Shown one piece after another: positions 16,330 through 25,791 of a DNA stretch of 64,000 bases (its first letter is position 1; the number at the start of each line of letters is the position of its first letter). Under the pieces are notes generated by a model that saw only the letters and a program-made list of their open reading frames with translations, did not search any database and was not told the origin of the DNA. Origin of the DNA: Amycolatopsis sp. QT-25 (GTDB lineage Bacteria; Actinomycetota; Actinomycetes; Mycobacteriales; Pseudonocardiaceae); assembly GCF_029369745.1 (NCBI RefSeq), contig NZ_CP120210.1, positions 3,224,001 to 3,288,000 on the forward strand. The letters are read 5' to 3'. A program made the position numbers and the translations under genes.

Positions 16330-17919
16330 TCAGATGGTGGTGCCGATGTCGTGGGTGGTGATGTGGTCGAGGCAGCGCTCGGCGAGGGCGGTGATGGTCC
16401 AGGACGGATTGCAGCAGGCGGTGGAGCCGGGAATGAGGGCGCCGTCGGTGACGTAGAGGCCGGGGTTGTCGTGAACGCGGCCGTGGGGGTCGCAGACGGG
16501 ACCGATGACGGCGCCGCCGAGGGGATGGAAAGTGGTGGGGTCGGCGGCGTTGCCAGGGGCGAACACTCCGCCACTGGTGAGGGTCATGCGGAGGGTGGCG
16601 GCGGCGAGGGCGGCTTCGACGTTGAGGTCGGCGGTGGGTGGCCAGATCAGCTGGGCGTTGTCGGTGACCGGGTCGTAGACGAACTTGCCGTGTCCCTCCG
16701 GGATACCCATGCCCACGACGTAGGCCGAGAACGTCTCGGTCTCGAACGGGGCGGGCGTGTGGAACAAGGTGACCGGTCCGGTGGCGGCGTCCCAATCCAG
16801 CATCGCGACGGGGGACGGTCCGCCTTGGCGGGGGAGGGTGGGGCGAAGCGGGTTGGTGCGCAGGTAGAGGCGGTCGCCGTTGTTGCCCCAGTACTGGCCG
16901 ACGTCGGGTGGGAGATCCGGCAGGGCTCCCGTGCCGCGGGCGCGGACCAGGAGTTTCGAGGTGTTGGCGGAGCCGGCGTTGAGGAACAGGGCGTCGGTTT
17001 CGACGATGACGTTCTCCCGGACCGCGCCATCGGTGTCGATGTGCCGGCAGTGCAGGACGTAGCGGCGATCGGTGCCGGTGGTGATGTCGCTGACCACATG
17101 GAGAGGGGCGATGGTGACCAGCCCGGTGGCCAGGGCCTGGGAGAGGTAGGTCCTGTCGGTGGAGTGGCGGGCACCGTTGTTGACACCGTAGAGCACGTCG
17201 CCGTGTGCCGACCACGGCGGAAGCTCGCCGCGCAGTTCGGCGCGCACCACGTCCCAGTCCATCGGTTGGCCCACCCTGACCGGCTGTCCTCCGGCGAGGG
17301 CGGCGTCGGCCAGGAACTGCCTGCTGGAGGTGTACCGGGTGTGGTTGAGCACGTCGTCCGGGATCGGCGAGTAGCCCAGCATGGCGGCGACCCGCGGGTA
17401 ATAGACCGCGGCCATCTCGTCGTAGTCCACGCTCGAGGGCATCACCCTGGTGAACAACTCTTCCGACGGCTGCAACGAGATACCCTCGTAGTGCAAGGAA
17501 CCGCCGCCGACACCGGTGCCGCACAGCACGCTGAGGCCGACCCCGCGGACCCGCTCGACCAGACCGGTGTAGGGCTGGAACACCGCCGGCGGCGACGTGG
17601 GCATCACCGGCGTCGGCTCCAGCCAGCTCACCCTGCGGTCGGGGTGGAAGAACCGCGGGAACGTGTTGTCGTGAGGCTGGCTGTTCCACCACCGGCCGCG
17701 CTCCAGCACCAACGTCCGTACCCCGGCCTGCGCCAGGCGCAACGCCGCCACCGAACCACCGAAGCCACTGCCCACCACCACCGCCCGGTACGTTTCTTCC
17801 CGCGACGGCAAGGCGGCCGGCGCGGCCGAGGCCGTGGACACGGGCAGCACGGCCGCGGTGGCCGCGGCACCGACACCGGCCAGCAGAGTACGCCGGGACA
17901 GGCCACTCGCCTCGTTCAT
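16330..17919 (-). CDS. Tat-exported cholesterol-oxidase-like GMC oxidoreductase
   Basis: This 529-residue protein opens with a twin-arginine signal, GLSRRTLLAGVGAAATAAV, cleaved near ASAAPA. The FAD-binding motif YRAVVVGSGFGGSVAALRLA follows. The rest fits class I cholesterol oxidases: LCGTGVGGGSLHYEG, LNAGSANTSKLLVRA, FHPLGGAVIG (catalytic His region) and a final ACCNPSWTITALAERC (Asn of the oxygen/steroid site). The reaction is oxidation of 3-beta-hydroxysterols to 3-keto-4-enes with O2, giving H2O2, outside the cell. ATG 17919 has an AAAGGA site six bases upstream. It is divergent from the PfaD gene (283 bases between starts), so it may share regulation with the lipid locus, but no functional tie is visible. 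Confidence 0.9.
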   Translation of the reverse strand: MNEASGLSRRTLLAGVGAAATAAVLPVSTASAAPAALPSREETYRAVVVGSGFGGSVAALRLAQAGVRTLVLERGRWWNSQPHDNTFPRFFHPDRRVSWLEPTPVMPTSPPAVFQPYTGLVERVRGVGLSVLCGTGVGGGSLHYEGISLQPSEELFTRVMPSSVDYDEMAAVYYPRVAAMLGYSPIPDDVLNHTRYTSSRQFLADAALAGGQPVRVGQPMDWDVVRAELRGELPPWSAHGDVLYGVNNGARHSTDRTYLSQALATGLVTIAPLHVVSDITTGTDRRYVLHCRHIDTDGAVRENVIVETDALFLNAGSANTSKLLVRARGTGALPDLPPDVGQYWGNNGDRLYLRTNPLRPTLPRQGGPSPVAMLDWDAATGPVTLFHTPAPFETETFSAYVVGMGIPEGHGKFVYDPVTDNAQLIWPPTADLNVEAALAAATLRMTLTSGGVFAPGNAADPTTFHPLGGAVIGPVCDPHGRVHDNPGLYVTDGALIPGSTACCNPSWTITALAERCLDHITTHDIGTTI

Positions 17920-18202
17920 ACCGATTCCTTTCACCCGCCTTGTCGTGTACTCAACATCACGGGCCCGCCGTGGTGGCGGCAATGGTGCGCTCGGCCCCGG
18001 CCACACGATCCGGATCATGTGGTGGCGACGCTCCCACCACGTCCCTTCGCTCCGATGTGCGGCGGTCCACGTGCGTCGCGGTGGTTCATCACGCTTCCGG
18101 GCCAGCACGATGAGGCGGCTTATGCGTTCCATCGCGGGGAAGCAGACTCGGTCAGGTGGCTCCGCACCGATGTGCGGTGGGGACGCGGAAGGGGGATGGT
18201 GG

Positions 18203-19828
18203 ATGTCAGCCGGTTCCGGAATGCGTTCCCAGGTGTGGAGCGAACAGCTCCGAGACGCGGTGTCGGAACGGGTGGTTTTCGACGCGACAGGACTGGCCGC
18301 GGCGGCGGCACGTGTCCGTGAGCCGACCCATGTGATGATGGCCGGTGGTCACTCCGGGGTGGCGTTCGGTCCGACGACCGGTGCGGTGGCGACGCCCTTC
18401 GGGGATGCTCACCATGTCGGCACGCTGCCCCCGCTCTACCCCGAGTGGTTGGGCGACCTCACGTTCTGCCGCGACCACGGGACACGCTTTCCGTACGTGG
18501 TGGGGGAGATGGCCAACGGAATCGCCACGGTCGGCATGGTGGTCGCCGCGGCGCGGAGCGGCCTGCTCGCCTTCTTCGGAGCGGCAGGTCTGCCTGTGTC
18601 CACGGTGGACATCGCGGTGAGCGAGCTGGCCTCCGCTCTGTCCGGACGGGACAACTGGGGGGTGAACCTCATCCACTCGCCCAGCGAGCCGTCGGTGGAG
18701 CGCCACTTGGCCGATCTGTTGCTGCGCCGGGGTGTCCGCCGGATCTCCGTGTCCGCGTTCACCGAGCCCACCGCTGCCGTCGTGCGTTGTGCGGCCACTG
18801 GGCTCCGGCGTGGACCGCATGGTGTGCGCCGTTCCGTTCACCTGTTCGCGAAGGTTTCGCATCCGGGGGTCGCCGAGCGTTTCATGTCCCCCGCTCCGGC
18901 GAATCTGTTGCGGGCGCTGGTCGAGGAGGGCGCATTGACACCGGAGGAGGCCCAGCTCGCCGCTGAGGTCCCCTTGGCCGAGGACATCACGGTGGAGGGG
19001 GACAGTGGTGGGCACACGGACAACCGGCCCCTCACGGCTCTGCTGCCCGCGGTCATGTCCGTGCGCGACGAAGTGGTGCGGCGCCACGGTTACCGCGGTT
19101 CCCTCCGCGTCGGCGCGGCAGGCGGGCTGGGCACACCGGCCGCCGTGGCGGCGGCGTTCTCGCTGGGTGCCTCGTACGTGTTGACCGGCTCGGTCAATCA
19201 ATCCGCGGTGGAGTCCGGCTTGTCCGACGAAGCCAAGGCGATGCTGGCCCAAGCGGACATCGCGGACGTCGCGATGGCGCCGTCCGCCGATCTGTTCGAG
19301 TTCGGCGGCAAAGTCCAGGTTCTGCGGCGCGGCACGCTGTACGCCTCACGAGCGGCGAAGCTTTACGAGGTTTACCTGGACCACCCTTCGCTGGAAGCGA
19401 TACCCGAGTCGTTGCGCGTGAAGCTGGAACGCGAAGTCCTGCACGCCACGTTCGCCGAGGTGTGGGCGGAGACCCGCCAATTCTGGCGGGCGACCGACCC
19501 CGGTGAGGTCCGCCGCGCCGAGACCGAACCCAAACACCGCATGGCCTTGGTGTTCCGCTGGTACCTGGGCAAGGCCAGCCGATGGGCCATCGCGGGTGAT
19601 TCCGGCCGCCGCACCGATTACCAGGTCTGGTGCGGTCCGGCGATGGGTGCGTTCAACCGGTGGACCGCCGGCAGCCACCTCGCCGAGCCTGCCAACCGGT
19701 CGGTCGCGCAGATCGCGTTGAACCTGCTCGAAGGGGCCGCCTCGGTGACGAGGGCGCAGCAACTGCGCGGCCACGGTGTCCCCGTTCCCCCTACCGCGTT
19801 CACCCCCGCCCCGCGCCGATTGGCCTGA
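18203..19828 (+). CDS. pfaD: PfaD-family enoyl reductase of PUFA/polyketide synthases
   Basis: This 541-residue protein is a clear PfaD: an FMN TIM barrel of the nitronate-monooxygenase type with GRDNWGVNLIHSP, EGDSGGHTDNRPL, VGAAGGLGTPAAVAAAF and VLTGSVNQ. The conserved C-terminal part has KVQVLRRGTLYASRAAKLY, EPKHRMALVFRWYLGKASRWA and YQVWCGPAMGAFN. PfaD reduces enoyl-ACP intermediates in trans for Pfa-type synthases and sometimes for trans-AT polyketide synthases. ATG 18203 follows GGAAGGGGG at good spacing. The PfaA-like gene starts 17 bases after the stop. The order PfaD, PfaA-like, AT/DH protein resembles the myxobacterial pfa1-pfa2-pfa3 order more than marine gammaproteobacterial pfaABCD. 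Confidence 0.95.
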   Translation: MSAGSGMRSQVWSEQLRDAVSERVVFDATGLAAAAARVREPTHVMMAGGHSGVAFGPTTGAVATPFGDAHHVGTLPPLYPEWLGDLTFCRDHGTRFPYVVGEMANGIATVGMVVAAARSGLLAFFGAAGLPVSTVDIAVSELASALSGRDNWGVNLIHSPSEPSVERHLADLLLRRGVRRISVSAFTEPTAAVVRCAATGLRRGPHGVRRSVHLFAKVSHPGVAERFMSPAPANLLRALVEEGALTPEEAQLAAEVPLAEDITVEGDSGGHTDNRPLTALLPAVMSVRDEVVRRHGYRGSLRVGAAGGLGTPAAVAAAFSLGASYVLTGSVNQSAVESGLSDEAKAMLAQADIADVAMAPSADLFEFGGKVQVLRRGTLYASRAAKLYEVYLDHPSLEAIPESLRVKLEREVLHATFAEVWAETRQFWRATDPGEVRRAETEPKHRMALVFRWYLGKASRWAIAGDSGRRTDYQVWCGPAMGAFNRWTAGSHLAEPANRSVAQIALNLLEGAASVTRAQQLRGHGVPVPPTAFTPAPRRLA

Positions 19829-19845
19829 CCTACCCGGAGTCGCAT

Positions 19846-22800
19846 GTGGACACGATGACCGATCCGTCCAACCCGCGCCAGGTCCCGATCGCCGTCGTCG
19901 GAGTCAGTGCGCTGCTGCCCGGCTGCGACACGATCGAGGATTTCTGGCGGGCGGTCCTCACCGGACGGGACCTGATCACCGAGATTCCTCCGACGCATTG
20001 GCTGGCGGAGGACTACTACGACCCCGATCCGTCCGCTGTGGACAAGACCTACAGCCGACGTGGTGCCTTCCTGGGGCCGACCGATTTCGACACCCTGTCG
20101 TTCGGGATCCCGCCCAAGGCGCTGGCCGCCACCGACACCACCCAGCTTCTCACGCTGGTCGCGGTCGAGAAGGTGCTCGCCGACGCTTTCGGCGGCCGGA
20201 CACCGCCCGACGGGGAGAACGTCGGTGTCGTGCTCGGCACGGCCGCGGTGGAACTGCTGTACACCATGGCCGCGCGGATGCAGCGTCCCGTGTGGCTCAA
20301 GGCGCTGCGCGAGTCGGGCGTCGCCGAACCCGAGGCACAGCGGATCTGCGACCGCATCGCCGCTCACTATCCCGAGTGGCAGGAGGAGACCTTCCCCGGG
20401 CTGCTCGACAACGTCGTCGCCGGCCGCGTCGCCAACCGGTTCGACTTCCACGGCACCAACTTCACCACCGACGCCGCCTGCGCGAGCTCGTTGGCCGCCC
20501 TGTCGGCGGCCGTGGACCAATTGTCGCTCGGCCGGGCCGACGTGATGATCACCGGCGGGTCGGACACCGCCAACGACATCCTCATGTACATGTGCTTTTC
20601 CAAGACACCCGCCATGTCGCCGTCGGGCGATTGCCGTCCGTTCTCCGACCGCGCCGACGGTACCGTGCTGGGAGAGGGCCTGGTGGTGTACGCGCTCAAG
20701 CGCCTCGCCGACGCCGAACGCGACGGCGACCGCGTCTACGGCGTGCTCAAAGGGCTGGGCAGCTCGTCGGACGGACGAGGCTCCGCCGTCTACACCCCCG
20801 TGCCGCAGGGGCAGGCCCGTGCCCTGCGCCGGGCGTACCGGGCGGCCGGGTATGGCCCGGAGACCGTGGAGCTGATCGAGGCCCACGGCACGGGCACCAA
20901 GGCGGGGGACGCCGCCGAGGCCGCCGGGCTGCTCGAGGTCTTCGGCTCCGGTGACGGCAGGCCCCGATGCGCGGTCGGCTCCGTCAAGTCGCAGTTGGGG
21001 CACCTGAAGTCGGCGGCGGGCGCGGTCGGCCTGCTCAAGGCACTGTTGGCGGTGAACCACGGCGTGCTCCCCGCGACCGCGAAGGTGGACCGGCCCAACC
21101 CGGACCTCCACTGGGACGAGAGCGCCCTCTACCTCAACACCGCGCCCCGTCCGTGGGTTCGCGACGGTTCTCACCCGCGCCGTGCCGCGGTGTCGAGCTT
21201 CGGGTTCGGTGGCAGCAACTTCCACGTGACGGTCGAGGAATACCGGCCGGGGGAAGGCTCGACCGCGCGCCGCGCGCCCCGTTTCCGCGCCTTGCCCGCC
21301 GAACTGGTCCCGCTCAGCGCGTCTTCTCCGGCAGAGTTGCTCGAGCGGCTGGACGGGCTCGCCGAGAGCGGCCCGTCGACGACGACGGCTCGTACGGCAC
21401 AACGCGCCTTCCGGTGCGAAGACGCCCACCGTGTCGCCTTCGTGGCGGGCGACCGGGACGAGTTGCTGCGTGAAGTGGACCGGGTGCGGCGACAGATCGA
21501 GGCACGGCCGGAGGAACCGTTCTCGACCCCGGCCGGCTCCCACTACGCGGCCGGGGAGACCGAGTCCGGCGGGCTGTGCCTGCTGTTCCCCGGCCAGGGC
21601 AGCCAGTACCCCGGTATGGGCGGGGACGTGGCGATGCATCTGCCGAAGGCACTGGCGGCGTGGGATCTGGCCGCTTCGGTCGACATGGGCGAGCACGCCC
21701 TGCACGAGGTGGCGCATCCGGTGCCCGTCTTCACCGACGCCGAGCGCGAAGCCCAGCGGGAAACGCTGACCAGCACGGAATGGGCCCAACCCGCCCTCGC
21801 CGTGCACAGCCTGGCGCTGCTGGAGGTGCTGCGGTCGCTGGGCATCCGTCCGGACTTCACCGGCGGGCACAGCCTCGGCGAGCTGGTCGCCCTGCACGCC
21901 GCCGACGTCATGGACGCGCCGACTCTGGTGCGCCTCGCGCGTGAGCGCGGCGAGCTGATGGTGAAGGTGAACGCGGAGCCGGGGACGATGCTCGCGGTCA
22001 GCGCTCCGGCGGCACGGATCCGGGAACTGCTCCAGACCCTCGGTGACGACGGGCTGTGGGTGGCGAACCACAACGGTCCGGACCAGGTGGTCGTCTCGGG
22101 CCGGGTCGGCGAGGTCGAGCGTCTGGAGCGCCTCCTGGACGGCGAAGGCATCCGATCGCGACGCCTGGCCGTGTCACACGCCTTCCACAGTCCGCTGGTC
22201 GCCGAGGCAGGCGAGCCGCTGCTCGACTTCCTCTCTTCCGTGCCGGTGCACCGGCCGAGCGTGCCGGTGCTGGGCAACCAGGACGCGGCCCCGTATCCGG
22301 ACGACCCGGACGACATCCGGCGCGTGCTGGCAGGCCAGCTCAGCGCGCCGGTCCGGTTCCTCGAGCAGGTCGAGGCCCTGTACCGCAACGGTGCCCGCAC
22401 CTTCGTCGAGGTGGGGGCGGGTTCGGTGTTGACCGGCCTGGTGAACGCGGTGCTCGGTGACCGGCCCCACCGGGCGATCAGCACCGACTCCCGGCGCGGC
22501 AACGGGGTCGCGAGCCTGTTCGACGCGCTGGGACAGTTGGCCGTCGCCGGGGTGCGGATGGACTTCGACGCCCTGTGGGAGTCCTACGATCGTCCCGAGC
22601 CGGAACCGAAGCCGGCGGTGGGCCGGGCGACCGTGCCCATCTTGGGCGCCAACTACGGCAAGCACTACCCACCGGAGGGCGGTGCTGCGGTACTCCCGCC
22701 ACCGGTGCCCGCGCACCCCGCGTCCCCGACGAACGGCACGGCCACCCGGCCTTCCGTTCCCGCGGCACCGAGTCGGCCCGCACCGGACCCGGCCTGGCTC

Positions 22801-25791
22801 GCCGCGATGACGGACACACAGCGGGAGACGGCCGCGGCGCACACCGCGTACCAGAAGGCCATGGGAGACAGCCATACCGCGTTCCTGAAGCTGGCCGAGG
22901 TTTCGCTCGCCGGCATGGCGGCGGTGATCGGCGACGGCACGGTACCGACAGCGGACACCCCCCGTGCGCCCGAGGTTCCGCCTGCACCCGCGCCCCCGCC
23001 GGAGGCGGTTCTTCCCGCCGCACCCGTGCAGTTGCCCGAAGCCCCGGCGAATTTGCCACCGCCGCCCGGGGCCACACCGGACACCGTGCCCGCACCCCTG
23101 CCCGCACCCCCGCCCGCTCCGTCCGCCGGGCCGGAACAGGATCTGGAGTCCGTGCTGCTGGCCGTAGTGGCGGACAAGACGGGTTACCCGGTCGAGATGC
23201 TCAACGGGGAGATGGATCTGGAGGCCGACCTCGGCATCGACTCCATCAAGCGGGTGGAGGTGCTTTCCGCACTGCGGCAGCAGGTCGACGGATTGCCGGA
23301 AGTGAACGCGGCGCGGCTCGGCGCCCTGCGTTCGCTACGCGAGATCACCGACGTGTTCGGCGAGGTGCTGGCGGGAGGAGAAGCAGCCGCCATGACGGCA
23401 CCCGCACCGGGGCCGTCGGTGGGACTCGACGCGCCGCCGGGCGAGACGTCGAACGGGGCGGGCCGAGCCGCGGTCCCGCCGGAGCGACCCGATCGCCTTC
23501 CCCTCGTCCGGCTGGTCAGGCGCGCGGTCCCCGCGCCGCTGCCCGGTCTGCGCGCGACCGGTCTGTCCGCGGGCCCGGTCACCATCACCGCGGACGGGGG
23601 CGGGGTCGCCGAAGCCCTGGCCGCCGAACTCGCCGGCCGGGGGATACCGGCGGAGGTGGTGACCGACATTCCCGCCGACACCCCGTCCCTCGTGCACCTC
23701 GGGGGACTGCGGCAGGTGGGATCGGGGGGCGACGCGCTCGTGGTCGAGCGTGCGGTGTTCCGCGACCTGCGCCGGGTGGCTCCGCGCTTCCGACGCGAAG
23801 GTGGCCTGCTGGTCACCGTGCAGGACACGGGTGGCGACTTCGGTGCGAGCGGCAGGCAGCCGGAACGCGCGTGGCTGGGCGGTGTCGCGGCGGCCGCGCG
23901 CACCGCCGCCACCGAGTGGCCGGACGCCACGGTGAAGGCCCTCGACTGCGAACGCGGCGACCGTGGACCCCAGGAGATCGCCCGCGTCCTGGCGGCGGAA
24001 CTGCTGGAGGGTGGACCGGCATCCGACATCGGGTTGCCGGCCGATGGCTCGCGCACGGCACTCGTCCGGTGCCCCGCCGCACCCGTCGAGCGGGACGACC
24101 GAATCGGTCCCGGAACCGTCCTGGTCGTCAGCGGCGGAGCCCGCGGTATCACCGCACAGGCCTTGCGCGGGCTGGCCGAGCACGCCCGCCCGCGGCTCGT
24201 GCTGCTGGGGCGCACCCCGCTCGCGGACGAACCGATCGACCTGCGCGACTGTCCCGACGAGCAATCCCTCGTCCGCGTGCTGGTCGAACGCGAACGCGAG
24301 CACACCGGAGAAGTGCTCACGCCGGTGGAAGCGGGCGCCCGGGCACGGGACGTCTTGGCGGGTCGTGAGCTGCGGCGTGCCGTGGCCGAGCTGCGCGCCG
24401 CCGGCAGCGAGGTCCGCTACCTCGAAGTCGACGTGCGCGACGCGGCGGCCGTGGCCGCCGCGCTCACGTCCGTGCGGACCGAGTGGGGCCCGGTCAGCGG
24501 GATCGTGCACGCGGCAGGCGTGCTGGCCGACCAAGCACTCGCCGACAAGACCGACGAGCACTTCGACCGCGTTTTCGGCACCAAGGTCGACGGCCTGCGG
24601 TCGCTGCTGGACGCCACCGCCACCGACCCGCTCGAGCTGATCTGCGTTTTCTCGTCGGTGGCCGCCGAGTTCGGCAACGCCGGGCAGGTCGACTACGCGA
24701 TGGGCAATGAGGTGCTCACTCAGGTCGCGCTGGCCGAACAGGCCGGACGTCCCGGTTGCCGGGTCCGGTCGATCGCGTGGGGGCCATGGCGGGGCGGGAT
24801 GGTGACCAGGGCGCTGGCCGAGCGATTCGACGAGCGCGGCGTACCGCTGGTCGCCCCCGGCGCGGGGGTCGCGGCGTTCGTCGCCGAGGTGACCGGCGCT
24901 CATCCGGACGTCCACGTCGTCGTCGCCGCGGAGGGCACGAGGACCCTGCACGGCGAGCGCCATCTGAAGGCCGACGTGGTGGTCAGCGAGGCCACTCACG
25001 GGTACCTGGCCGACCACAGCGTGGCGGGCACACCGGTGCTGCCCGTGGCCTTGACGCTCGAATGGTTCCTGGCGCTGGCCGCGGTGTGGCGCCCCGATGG
25101 TCCGGTCACGGTGGGCGACGTGCGGGTGCTGCGCAAAGCCGTGCTGCCCGACCTGGCCAGGGGCGGGCACCGGTTCACCGTCCGGGGCCGCGAGCGGGTG
25201 ATCGCGGGGGAGGTCGTGCTGGAGGTGGAACTGCTCGGCGAGTCCGGCGCGGCGCACTACCACGCGACCATCTCCGCGAGCGCGGGAGCACCACGGACCT
25301 GGTCTCCGCCGTCGAGCGGTGAACCGTTCGACGATGCCCGGGTCTACGACGGCGTCGTGCTGTTCCACGGCCCGCGATTCCAGGTCCTGGACGGCCCGCC
25401 CGTGCGCACGGCCGACGGCGCCACCGGTGTCGTGCTCGGCCTGCGGGCGGTCGGCTGGCCGGACGGTCCGTGGCACACCGACCCGGCCGCGGTGGACGGA
25501 GCGCTCCAGTTGGCGGGGCTGTGGGCCGCCAAGCGGTCGGGTGGCGCGTGGCTGCCGATGTCGGTGGGGCGGTTACTGCTCGGGCGGGAGGGACCGGTGT
25601 CCGCCCCGGTGCGGTGCGTCGTCCGCGTCGGGGACACCGAGCGGGATGTCGTCACCTGCGACGCCAAGCTCGTGGACCAGGCGGGTGAGCTGGTGGTGGA
25701 GCTGGCTGACGTGGTGTTCGTGCGGCGGCCCGACGTGCCGGTCGAGGAGCAGGCGGGGGAGAGGGCTGCCCGGTGGGCTCTGAACAGGTAG
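19846..25791 (+). CDS. pfaA: PfaA-like synthase subunit: KS-AT-ACP-KR-DH
   Basis: This 1981-residue protein has these domains in order. KS (about 10-465): active Cys212 in TDAACASSLAALS, EAHGTGTKAGD and SVKSQLGHLKSAAG. AT (about 572-885): GLCLLFPGQGSQYPGMG and Ser676 in GHSLGELVAL. A Pro/Ala linker leads to one ACP (about 1100-1170; Ser1133 in LGIDSIKRVEVL). KR (about 1215-1690): SGGARGI and VFSSVAAEFGNAGQVDYAMG. DH of the PKS type (about 1700-1960): His1724 in DHSVAGTPVLP and DPAAVDGALQLAG. Domain order equals PfaA plus a C-terminal DH, but classical PfaA proteins carry several tandem ACPs and this has one. GTG 19846 has a GGAG site at six bases; ATG 19855 is too far from it. Confidence 0.95.
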   Translation: MDTMTDPSNPRQVPIAVVGVSALLPGCDTIEDFWRAVLTGRDLITEIPPTHWLAEDYYDPDPSAVDKTYSRRGAFLGPTDFDTLSFGIPPKALAATDTTQLLTLVAVEKVLADAFGGRTPPDGENVGVVLGTAAVELLYTMAARMQRPVWLKALRESGVAEPEAQRICDRIAAHYPEWQEETFPGLLDNVVAGRVANRFDFHGTNFTTDAACASSLAALSAAVDQLSLGRADVMITGGSDTANDILMYMCFSKTPAMSPSGDCRPFSDRADGTVLGEGLVVYALKRLADAERDGDRVYGVLKGLGSSSDGRGSAVYTPVPQGQARALRRAYRAAGYGPETVELIEAHGTGTKAGDAAEAAGLLEVFGSGDGRPRCAVGSVKSQLGHLKSAAGAVGLLKALLAVNHGVLPATAKVDRPNPDLHWDESALYLNTAPRPWVRDGSHPRRAAVSSFGFGGSNFHVTVEEYRPGEGSTARRAPRFRALPAELVPLSASSPAELLERLDGLAESGPSTTTARTAQRAFRCEDAHRVAFVAGDRDELLREVDRVRRQIEARPEEPFSTPAGSHYAAGETESGGLCLLFPGQGSQYPGMGGDVAMHLPKALAAWDLAASVDMGEHALHEVAHPVPVFTDAEREAQRETLTSTEWAQPALAVHSLALLEVLRSLGIRPDFTGGHSLGELVALHAADVMDAPTLVRLARERGELMVKVNAEPGTMLAVSAPAARIRELLQTLGDDGLWVANHNGPDQVVVSGRVGEVERLERLLDGEGIRSRRLAVSHAFHSPLVAEAGEPLLDFLSSVPVHRPSVPVLGNQDAAPYPDDPDDIRRVLAGQLSAPVRFLEQVEALYRNGARTFVEVGAGSVLTGLVNAVLGDRPHRAISTDSRRGNGVASLFDALGQLAVAGVRMDFDALWESYDRPEPEPKPAVGRATVPILGANYGKHYPPEGGAAVLPPPVPAHPASPTNGTATRPSVPAAPSRPAPDPAWLAAMTDTQRETAAAHTAYQKAMGDSHTAFLKLAEVSLAGMAAVIGDGTVPTADTPRAPEVPPAPAPPPEAVLPAAPVQLPEAPANLPPPPGATPDTVPAPLPAPPPAPSAGPEQDLESVLLAVVADKTGYPVEMLNGEMDLEADLGIDSIKRVEVLSALRQQVDGLPEVNAARLGALRSLREITDVFGEVLAGGEAAAMTAPAPGPSVGLDAPPGETSNGAGRAAVPPERPDRLPLVRLVRRAVPAPLPGLRATGLSAGPVTITADGGGVAEALAAELAGRGIPAEVVTDIPADTPSLVHLGGLRQVGSGGDALVVERAVFRDLRRVAPRFRREGGLLVTVQDTGGDFGASGRQPERAWLGGVAAAARTAATEWPDATVKALDCERGDRGPQEIARVLAAELLEGGPASDIGLPADGSRTALVRCPAAPVERDDRIGPGTVLVVSGGARGITAQALRGLAEHARPRLVLLGRTPLADEPIDLRDCPDEQSLVRVLVEREREHTGEVLTPVEAGARARDVLAGRELRRAVAELRAAGSEVRYLEVDVRDAAAVAAALTSVRTEWGPVSGIVHAAGVLADQALADKTDEHFDRVFGTKVDGLRSLLDATATDPLELICVFSSVAAEFGNAGQVDYAMGNEVLTQVALAEQAGRPGCRVRSIAWGPWRGGMVTRALAERFDERGVPLVAPGAGVAAFVAEVTGAHPDVHVVVAAEGTRTLHGERHLKADVVVSEATHGYLADHSVAGTPVLPVALTLEWFLALAAVWRPDGPVTVGDVRVLRKAVLPDLARGGHRFTVRGRERVIAGEVVLEVELLGESGAAHYHATISASAGAPRTWSPPSSGEPFDDARVYDGVVLFHGPRFQVLDGPPVRTADGATGVVLGLRAVGWPDGPWHTDPAAVDGALQLAGLWAAKRSGGAWLPMSVGRLLLGREGPVSAPVRCVVRVGDTERDVVTCDAKLVDQAGELVVELADVVFVRRPDVPVEEQAGERAARWALNR

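Noticed and set aside
19618..22071. An 817-codon open frame on the minus strand
   Set aside because: It lies opposite the PfaA-like KS-AT region, which has a complete set of catalytic motifs on the plus strand.
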